Assembly (NCBI GenBank): GCA_034440115.1
Contig: JAWXBM010000087.1
Coordinates: 1-18,500, forward strand
Source of the DNA: JAWXBM01 sp034440115
GTDB taxonomy: Bacteria; Pseudomonadota; Gammaproteobacteria; Xanthomonadales; SZUA-36
Reading direction: 5' to 3'
DNA length: 18,500 nucleotides
Every line of letters begins with the position of its first letter. Position 1 is the first letter of the stretch. Below are positions 12,704 through 18,500 of this stretch, piece after piece. The notes below the pieces were generated by a model that was not told the origin of the DNA, did not search any database, and worked only from the letters and a program-made list of their open reading frames with translations. The position numbers and the translations under genes were made by a program.

Positions 12704-14143
12704 CTAATGGTCATAAACCATTTCTGCTACCAGATTCAGCGTCATGCGCGTGCTGGTCTGAATGTTCTCCAGGCTAAGCCTTTCATCGTTGCCGTGAATT
12801 CGACCCATTTCTTCCACCGGCAGTATCGCCGGGTCATAGCCGTATGCCAGGATGCCAGCATCCCGAAAGAAATGGCTGTCGGTGAAGCCTGACACCACCG
12901 ATGGAATCACCAGCGCACCTGGATAATATTCTGCGGTCAGGCGCTCGATCACTCGGAACAACTCGGAATCCGCTGATGAGCTGGCCGATGTGAACCCCAT
13001 AATGCGCTCAACGCGGATGGCTTCATCATCGATCATGGAGGTCAGTTCGGCCTGAAACTCATTTGGGTCCTGTTGCGGAACCAGGCGGCAATCCAGCTGC
13101 GCGGAAGCAACTGGCGGCACCACGTTGATCTTGTTGCTGCCTTCAAGCATCGTGATCGAGCAGGTATTGCGGGTGAGCGAATGCAGCATGGGATCCTGCT
13201 GTTGCAATAACTGCATGAAGGCATCGTCCCTGGATGCTGCTTCGATATCGGCCAGGCCTGATTTGAGGGGTTCATCAAACCCCGCAGCGATGGCTTTGAA
13301 ATAGCTATCCACGGCTGGACCTATTTCAGGCGCAAAGGGGCCGTCTAGTAGATCTGGCGCCAGCAAACGCGCCAGGGCCTTCACCAGTCGCGTTACCGAT
13401 GAGCTGCTGCGCGGCATGGAACCATGTCCGGGCGTATCTTCGGCAACCAGCTTCAGCCACAGCGGAATTTTCTGTGTGACCTCGACATTGAACAATAAAC
13501 TCTCAACCCCATCCCTGCTGGAAGGCACGCCCCCGCCGCCTTCATTGAGGACCATACCGATGCCCTCAAACAGTTCAGGACGATTCTCAATCAACCATCC
13601 GGCGCCGAACAATCCGCCCGCTTCTTCATCAGCGGTGGCCATGAATACCAGGTCGCGATTGAGTGGCTGGCCGCGCCTGGCTATTTCAAGAAAAGCCAGC
13701 AGATGAGATATGCCCATGGCTTTGTCATCAACCACACCTCGGCCATAAAGATAACCATCATGGATTTCACCACCCAGCGGGTCGACCGTCCAGAATTCCT
13801 CGTTGGCCGGAACCACATCCATGTGATGCAGCAGCAGCAAACCGGGTTCGTCACCGCCTTCAATCCTGGCCCAGATATTCGCCCGGCCGGGAGCTGACTC
13901 GGCAATTTCATAAGGGATGCCTGCCTCGTCAAAAATAGCAGCAAAGAATTGCGCAGCGGCGATTTCGTTACCTGGCGGGTTTATCGTGTCAATGCGCACA
14001 TATTGCTGCAGCAAATCCACCGCTCGCTGCTCCATATTTGCACTGGGGCTTATCCCGGCATCAGCATTTGCGGCCTGTGCCACTGCCTGGAAGCCGCAAA
14101 CAGTGACCCCAAAGATGAAAATACTCGCAATAATCTGGCGCAT
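12704..14143 (-). CDS. Exported M20 family metallopeptidase (dipeptidase/carboxypeptidase type)
   Basis: A 479-residue zinc peptidase with a signal peptide (residues 1-25, cleavage near AQA). M20 metal and catalytic motifs are complete: LLLLHHMDVVPAN with His107 and Asp109, GRGVVDDKA with bridging Asp139, TADEEAGG with catalytic Glu173 and ligand Glu174, and GRIHGNDERL with His450. The dimerisation domain (about 215-345) contains GHGSMP. Length and order match the ArgE/DapE/CPG2/carboxypeptidase S group. It should act in the periplasm on small peptides or acylated amino acids; the exact substrate is not readable. The ATG at 14141-14143 has a very strong AGGAGG seven bases upstream. It is divergent from a PutP-like symporter, which suggests the two serve peptide or amino-acid uptake. 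Confidence 0.9.
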   Translation of the reverse strand: MRQIIASIFIFGVTVCGFQAVAQAANADAGISPSANMEQRAVDLLQQYVRIDTINPPGNEIAAAQFFAAIFDEAGIPYEIAESAPGRANIWARIEGGDEPGLLLLHHMDVVPANEEFWTVDPLGGEIHDGYLYGRGVVDDKAMGISHLLAFLEIARRGQPLNRDLVFMATADEEAGGLFGAGWLIENRPELFEGIGMVLNEGGGGVPSSRDGVESLLFNVEVTQKIPLWLKLVAEDTPGHGSMPRSSSSVTRLVKALARLLAPDLLDGPFAPEIGPAVDSYFKAIAAGFDEPLKSGLADIEAASRDDAFMQLLQQQDPMLHSLTRNTCSITMLEGSNKINVVPPVASAQLDCRLVPQQDPNEFQAELTSMIDDEAIRVERIMGFTSASSSADSELFRVIERLTAEYYPGALVIPSVVSGFTDSHFFRDAGILAYGYDPAILPVEEMGRIHGNDERLSLENIQTSTRMTLNLVAEMVYDH

Positions 14144-14307
14144 GAATTCCTCCTCTGTTTTTGCTGCTCAATGTTGTAACGATAGCCGAATGATCCAGTA
14201 TCGAACAGGTACAATAAAAGTGAAACATAAAAAAGGCGGAAAAGTTGCCCACCAATGCCCGATAGTCCTGAGCCCGGTCCCAGAGTGTAAGCAGAGGAAA
14301 TCAAGCG

Positions 14308-15714
14308 ATGGAAAAAACCACGATAGTTGCCATCACGCTGCTGATTTACAAACTGGTTTTGATTGCGATTGGGTTCTGGGCCAGTTCGCGTAACAAGAAC
14401 GAGGAAGACTTCTTCCTCGGTGGCAGGGCCCTGGGCCCCGTGGTTGCGGCCATTTCCTATTCTGCCAGCGCCTCCTCGGCCTGGACACTACTGGGCTTGA
14501 GTGGTGCCGCCTACGTGATGGGCCTGTCGGTGCTGTGGGTTGCGGGCGGTTCCTGCATTGGCATGCTGGTGGCCTGGTTTTGGGTAGGGCCGCGCCTGAT
14601 GGATTACAGCCGGCGCAAAAACCAGCTCACCGTGACGGAGTTTCTCGCCGACGACAGCAGCGGCGGCCAGCGCCAGGCCATTGTGTTGGCAGCATCGGTC
14701 ATTATCATTTTCTCCTTTACCTTCTACGTGGCGGCGCAGTTTCAGGGCGCGGGTAATACCTTTTCCAGCAGTTTTGGCTTGTCGATGAGCACCAGTATTA
14801 TCCTGGGCGCGCTGATCATCACGATCTACACTCTGCTGGGTGGTTTTTGGGCCGTCAGTGTGACGGACACGGTGCAGGGCACCTTGATGGCTGCAGCGGC
14901 ACTGTTGTTGCCCATCGTTGCCTTGTTCGAAGCAGGCGGCTGGGGTGGTTTCATGGCCGCACTGCAGGCGGTGAGTACACCGGCGCAATTGAGTTTGACG
15001 GGGGGCAATGCCGGGCTGCTGGCGATGGGCATGATCGTGGGCGGTTTGAGCATAGGTTTTGGTACTTTTGGCCAGCCACATTTGCTGGTGCGCTTTATGG
15101 CCTTGCGCGATCACAAGGCGTTGCGACAGGCACGGGTCATTACCATCGTTTGGTACGGCGTGGTGTTTGGCGGCATGGTATTGGTTGGCTTGATCGGGCA
15201 CGTGCTGTATCCGGGCATCGACAATCCGGAAACCATATTCTTCACTCTTACCGATAGTCTGTTTACACCCGTGCTGGGGGCTATTCTGCTGGCCGCGGTT
15301 CTATCCGCCATCATGTCAACGGCAGACAGTCAGTTGCTGGTTGCAGCGTCGGCGATTGCGCATGATCTGGGTTTGGGTAAGAAACATGCTCAGCGCAGTC
15401 TGCTGGTCTCGCGCCTGACGATTGTTGGCCTGGTGATTTTCGCGGTGTTGGTGGCTTTGTATTTGCCCGAAAAAATATTCAGTCGTGTGCTGTTTGCCTG
15501 GGTAGCATTGGGTGCGGCATTTGGACCGACCTTGTTCCTGCGGCTGGCGAATGTGCCGCTCAATCCCATCGGTGTATTGCTTTCCATCCTGACGGGCTTT
15601 GGTTTGGCGGTGGTTTTCTACCTGCTGCCTAACACTACCGGAGATATCCTCGAGCGCCTGGCGCCGTTCTGTGCCTCGTTTGCAGTATTGATGTTGTTCC
15701 GCAAACGTCAATAG
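14308..15714 (+). CDS. PutP-like sodium/solute symporter (SSS family)
   Basis: A 468-residue inner-membrane protein with about 12-13 hydrophobic segments. It is closest by eye to the proline symporter PutP: EEDFFLGGRALGP (32-44), FGQPHLLVRFM (254-264) and LSAIMSTADSQLLV (332-345), which keeps Ser337-Thr338 matching the Na2-site Ser340-Thr341 of E. coli PutP. The second segment reads SYSASASSAW (50-59), where PutP has SAGASDMSGW, so the functionally important Asp55 is Ala55 here. The substrate may therefore be another amino acid or an organic acid. The C-terminus is shorter than PutP (502 residues). The ATG has GAGGAAA upstream. It is divergent from the exported M20 peptidase, with 164 bases between them and no convincing promoter hexamers seen by eye. 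Confidence 0.88.
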   Translation: MEKTTIVAITLLIYKLVLIAIGFWASSRNKNEEDFFLGGRALGPVVAAISYSASASSAWTLLGLSGAAYVMGLSVLWVAGGSCIGMLVAWFWVGPRLMDYSRRKNQLTVTEFLADDSSGGQRQAIVLAASVIIIFSFTFYVAAQFQGAGNTFSSSFGLSMSTSIILGALIITIYTLLGGFWAVSVTDTVQGTLMAAAALLLPIVALFEAGGWGGFMAALQAVSTPAQLSLTGGNAGLLAMGMIVGGLSIGFGTFGQPHLLVRFMALRDHKALRQARVITIVWYGVVFGGMVLVGLIGHVLYPGIDNPETIFFTLTDSLFTPVLGAILLAAVLSAIMSTADSQLLVAASAIAHDLGLGKKHAQRSLLVSRLTIVGLVIFAVLVALYLPEKIFSRVLFAWVALGAAFGPTLFLRLANVPLNPIGVLLSILTGFGLAVVFYLLPNTTGDILERLAPFCASFAVLMLFRKRQ

Positions 15715-15716
15715 CG

Positions 15717-15744
15717 GTCCGGCTCCCGGCTCGGACTCCCTTTT
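15717..15744 (+). terminator. Candidate terminator after the symporter gene
   Basis: GTCCG (15717-15721) and CGGAC (15732-15736) can pair around a 10-base loop two bases after the symporter stop. A TTTT run follows at 15741-15744. The stem is short and the U-tract weak, so this is only a candidate. Confidence 0.35.
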
Positions 15745-15761
15745 GCAGGACTATCAGTTGC

Positions 15762-16619
15762 TTAAGGATTGCACCAGCCGCAATGCTGTTGTGGCGCAGC
15801 CTTGAGACCATCAGTGCGGGGTATCTTTTCGCTGTGGTCACACAGCACACAGCCATAAATCTCATTGGCAATCATTTCCGTAGTCTGATCGCAGTACTCA
15901 CATTCCAGACCCTTTTCTGCGCGGACACGGCCCCAGCCAGGAGCGCTGCACTGGGGACATGCTGTTGCCAGTCTGATTGCCAGCTGCGAAGCAAGCTCAC
16001 CGATCACGGCCATGCGCGATGGATTCATCTGCGCCCGCATATCGGTCTCCACCCAAACCTTACCGGCGCTTGAAAGTTTCAGTGCATCACTGAAAGCGTC
16101 TGCAAGCGCCGCTTCCGTATTCAGGCCTTTGAAAATGGGCGACCTGGTTTCACTGCCATTTGGACGCAGGATCAGCGCATGCGATGGAAACTGTGCTGCT
16201 TTCGCAAAGGTTTGTAACTCTTCCAGCGAGCCCAACAACTTCATTTGGTAGTTGGTTTTTTCGCTGGTGAGCGAAAGATGCAGATGAAAGCCTCTTTCGC
16301 GGTCCATGAAATAGAGGGTTTCCTGATCACAGGGCAGAAACGGAATATGGGGGTGTGGCCCAAAACTGCCCTCGCTCGCCAACACGTAGTCCGTTTTGCT
16401 GCCCAGCAATTCCAGCGCCCACGCGCATTTGCGGCGGGCGCACTCGAGCGCATTACCTTTACGCTCTACCTCTCCGGAAAAGGTACCAAGCGTGTCGGTA
16501 TCCACCACGTGCTCGAGCACACTCGCCCCCAGCTTTTCCCGGAATGGCGGAGCAATCGCCACCGACTTCGCATGTTTGGTGGGGATGATGATGCAAGCAT
16601 CCTGATAGGCCTGGCTCAT
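15762..16619 (-). CDS. DUF6671-like protein with C-terminal zinc-ribbon cysteines
   Basis: A 285-residue protein of unknown function. The N-terminal two thirds match my recollection of the DUF6671 family: PTKHAKS (13-19), DTDTLGTFSGEVERKG (40-55) and the most striking block ASEGSFGPHPHIPFLPCDQE (81-100). The C-terminal part carries four CxxC pairs (221/224, 240/243, 257/260, 280/283), enough to bind two zinc ions. No signal peptide or membrane segment is visible. It lies 21 bases downstream of the TsaC/Sua5 gene and is probably in the same operon. The ribosome-binding site before the ATG (16617-16619) is weak, which fits coupling. The many conserved polar residues in the N-terminal domain suggest an enzyme or nucleic-acid-binding protein, but I know of no demonstrated role. 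Confidence 0.7.
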   Translation of the reverse strand: MSQAYQDACIIIPTKHAKSVAIAPPFREKLGASVLEHVVDTDTLGTFSGEVERKGNALECARRKCAWALELLGSKTDYVLASEGSFGPHPHIPFLPCDQETLYFMDRERGFHLHLSLTSEKTNYQMKLLGSLEELQTFAKAAQFPSHALILRPNGSETRSPIFKGLNTEAALADAFSDALKLSSAGKVWVETDMRAQMNPSRMAVIGELASQLAIRLATACPQCSAPGWGRVRAEKGLECEYCDQTTEMIANEIYGCVLCDHSEKIPRTDGLKAAPQQHCGWCNP

Positions 16620-16640
16620 AAAATCGTTCTTGCCATTGGG

Positions 16641-17639
16641 TCACGGCTTACCCGCATTGTGCCCTCCCGCGGCGCGTTGCAATCGATCTCGCACGGCTTC
16701 CCATTCAGCCGTATCGGGCGGAATCTCCAGCAGGATGAGATCAAGCTTGAGCGCATCCAGCTCACGTAACTGCGCATAGAGTTCATGCGCGTAAGCGTCT
16801 GGATCGGCTGAGAGATTGCGCCACTGGGCAGCGGCCATTGCGTCAACAGGCTGATCCTCCAGCGCAATTACGCCGGTCGCTAATCGGCCGGCTTCATGCT
16901 TCAGTGCCTTAAGAATGGCATCCGCTGATAGCCAGCGAACCGGTGTACGCGGAGCGTAATGGCTCTCAAGTGAGCCCGATACTCGGGGTGCGCTGCTGTT
17001 GTCGCGATCAAGCGCGGTGCCAAGCACTTCCTCGATGGCAGCACGGCTCAGCATTCCGGGCCGCAACAAGCGGGGCAGTGTGCCGGTAAGATCGACAATG
17101 GAGGATTCAATCCCGATGGCGCAGGGCCCGCCATCAAGAATCAGCCCTACGCGGTCGCCTAATCCTTCCGCAACATGAGCCGCTGTGGTCGGGCTCACCT
17201 GGCCGAAGCGGTTAGCGGAGGGCGCCGCGATGCCACTGCCGAACCGGCGCAATAACTTTAATGCAACAGGATGGGCCGGAATGCGCAGACCAATGGTAGC
17301 CTGAGCACCGGTAAGCTCATCAAGCACGTTTCTGCCGCGCCTCAGAATCATGGTCAGTGGCCCTGGCCAGAACGCTTCGGCCAACTTTATTGCGCCATTC
17401 GGTACGTCAGTGGCCCAATGCGTGAGTTCGGACGCGTCACTGATGTGAACGATCAGGGGGTGATTCGCTGGCCTACCCTTGGCGGCAAAGATTCGCCCAA
17501 CTGCAGCCGCTGAGAGTGCATCGGCGCCAAGCCCATAAACCGTCTCGGTTGAAAACGCGACCAGTTCACCGCGTCGCAGCATGTCTGCGGCGACATTGAT
17601 GTTGGCGGCTGTGGGGTCGACTATTCGCGAAGCTGGCAT
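16641..17639 (-). CDS. tsaC: Threonylcarbamoyl-AMP synthase, long Sua5 form
   Basis: A 332-residue enzyme that makes threonylcarbamoyl-AMP from threonine, bicarbonate and ATP, the first step of t6A37 tRNA modification, in the cytoplasm. The YrdC domain (about 12-210) shows FSTETVYGLGADA (29-41), the KxR element in KGRPANHPL (Lys54, Arg56) and the SxN element in PSANRFGQVSPT (Ser141, Asn143), plus GGPCAIGIESSIVDL (170-184). The linker SGSLESHYAPRTP (221-233) leads to a C-terminal Sua5 domain to the end. This makes it the long Sua5 variant rather than the short TsaC of E. coli. The ATG is at 17637-17639, 21 bases after the pyrC stop, with only a weak Shine-Dalgarno. It is probably co-transcribed with pyrC and the downstream DUF6671-like gene. 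Confidence 0.93.
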   Translation of the reverse strand: MPASRIVDPTAANINVAADMLRRGELVAFSTETVYGLGADALSAAAVGRIFAAKGRPANHPLIVHISDASELTHWATDVPNGAIKLAEAFWPGPLTMILRRGRNVLDELTGAQATIGLRIPAHPVALKLLRRFGSGIAAPSANRFGQVSPTTAAHVAEGLGDRVGLILDGGPCAIGIESSIVDLTGTLPRLLRPGMLSRAAIEEVLGTALDRDNSSAPRVSGSLESHYAPRTPVRWLSADAILKALKHEAGRLATGVIALEDQPVDAMAAAQWRNLSADPDAYAHELYAQLRELDALKLDLILLEIPPDTAEWEAVRDRLQRAAGGHNAGKP

Positions 17640-17660
17640 GGTAGTCTCAACTCGGAAGTA

Positions 17661-18500
17661 TCAATCCGCAATCGTGAAGGCAATTTCCTCGCCAGCGCGC
17701 AGCGGCACGAGACGGTCATCGCCAAACGGTATATCCAGCGGAACGCGCTGCGCACGTCGTTGCAGGGTGATGCGATCAGAGTTTCGCGGAAGCTCGTAAA
17801 AGTCCGGGCCATGGTGGCTCGCGAATGCTTCCAGCCGATCAAGCCGGCCTGCCGAGTCAAAGGCCTCGGCATACAACTCGATGGCGGCATGCGCAGTGTA
17901 AATGCCGGCGCAACCACAGGCCGATTCCTTGCTGTGGCGCGCATGCGGGGCACTGTCCGTGCCAAGAAAGAACTTGGGGTTGCCACCCGTTGCCGCTGCC
18001 AGCAGGGCTTGCCGATGAGTCTCCCGCTTCAGTACCGGCAGGCAGTAGTGGTGCGGTCGAATGCCCCCAACGAACAGATGATTGCGATTGAGCAGCAAGT
18101 GATGGGCCGTGATCGTTGCCGCCACCCGGGCTGAGCTTCGTTCAACAAAATCTACCGCTTCGCACGTAGTGATGTGCTCAAGCACTACCCGCAGCTGCGG
18201 AAATTCGCGGACCAGCGGTTCCAGTTGTGTTTCGATGAATACCTGTTCCCGGTCAAATATGTCGATGCTGGGGTCAGTAACTTCACCATGCATCAGCAAT
18301 GGCAGGTCGTGCGCCTCCATTGCGGCGAGGCTTTCTTTGCAGCGCGCCAGATCCCTGACGCCCGCATTCGAGTGGGTTGTCGCACCGGCCGGGTAGTATT
18401 TCACGGCATGGACGAAACTGCTGGCCTTGGCCTCGGCAATATCCGCAGCTGACGTCGTCTCGGTGAGATAGAGTGTCATCAGTGGTTCAAAGCGCATACC
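17661..18500 (-). CDS. pyrC: Dihydroorotase, class II, C-terminal part (start outside the window)
   Basis: The last 279 residues of a PyrC protein; about 70 N-terminal residues, including the HxH zinc motif, lie beyond position 18500. The visible part aligns along its length with E. coli PyrC. It shows the lysine that becomes carbamylated in AVKYYPAGATTHS, the metal-binding histidines in LLMHGEVTDPSIDIFDRE and LEHITT, the substrate region RNHLFVGGIRPHHYCLPVLKR and the catalytic Asp in FLGTDSAPHARHSKES. The enzyme closes carbamoyl-aspartate to dihydroorotate in pyrimidine synthesis, in the cytoplasm. The Met codon at 18497 is internal, not the start. It leads the leftward group pyrC-tsaC-DUF6671. 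Confidence 0.95.
   Translation of the reverse strand, partial: GMRFEPLMTLYLTETTSAADIAEAKASSFVHAVKYYPAGATTHSNAGVRDLARCKESLAAMEAHDLPLLMHGEVTDPSIDIFDREQVFIETQLEPLVREFPQLRVVLEHITTCEAVDFVERSSARVAATITAHHLLLNRNHLFVGGIRPHHYCLPVLKRETHRQALLAAATGGNPKFFLGTDSAPHARHSKESACGCAGIYTAHAAIELYAEAFDSAGRLDRLEAFASHHGPDFYELPRNSDRITLQRRAQRVPLDIPFGDDRLVPLRAGEEIAFTIAD

Noticed and set aside
14144..14307. Divergent region between the M20 peptidase and the symporter, scanned for promoters and operators
   Set aside because: Some AT-rich hexamers such as TACAAT occur but none pairs with a credible -35 box, and no clear palindrome was found.
17661..18497. Treating the Met codon at 18497 as the start of pyrC
   Set aside because: Alignment with E. 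coli PyrC places this Met about 70 residues into the protein, and the HxH metal motif would be missing. The gene clearly continues past the window edge.

Overview
The window reads as a chromosomal segment of a gammaproteobacterium. The class II dihydroorotase and the PutP-type symporter resemble their enterobacterial counterparts, and a GGGGTCAGAGTAA-type REP-like repeat sits between two genes. The genus cannot be fixed from the sequence alone. Genes are densely packed on both strands. There is no rRNA, tRNA, CRISPR array, complete insertion sequence or phage gene, and no gene-free stretch exceeds 300 bases.

Region 1 (1-6415) looks like a divergent catabolic island. Leftward, a double-domain HxlR regulator, a lipocalin-like protein and a PaaN-type aldehyde dehydrogenase (cut by the window edge) are packed with a 3-base overlap and a 3-base gap. 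Rightward, an acyl/aryl-CoA synthetase, an SCP2-type thiolase and a second thiolase overlap end to end. The likely scheme is CoA activation of a carboxylic acid, chain shortening by thiolysis and oxidation of an aldehyde, under HxlR control. The substrate is unknown and no acyl-CoA dehydrogenase or hydratase is visible.

Region 2 (6426-6530) is a perfect 28-bp inverted repeat followed by a 15-bp tandem duplication, lying between convergent genes. It supplies the last codons and the stop of the neighbouring peptidase gene.

Region 3 (6497-11916, all leftward) holds a secreted VOC protein with a hexapeptide-repeat tail, a glycerol kinase fused in frame to a monoacylglycerol lipase, a small CPXCG zinc protein and a secreted gluzincin-type metallopeptidase. 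The fusion is the most striking gene of the window: one polypeptide would hydrolyse monoacylglycerol and phosphorylate the glycerol released. A probable RidA-family 3' remnant lies at 7938-8060.

Region 4 (11998-15714) holds a VIT/CCC1 metal transporter, an exported M20 peptidase and a PutP-like sodium/solute symporter. The peptidase and symporter are divergent from a shared 164-bp intergenic region, which suggests a peptide or amino-acid scavenging pair.

Region 5 (15762-18500, leftward) is pyrC (start outside the window), tsaC/sua5 and a zinc-ribbon protein resembling DUF6671, with gaps of about 21 bases, so probably one operon of mainly housekeeping genes.
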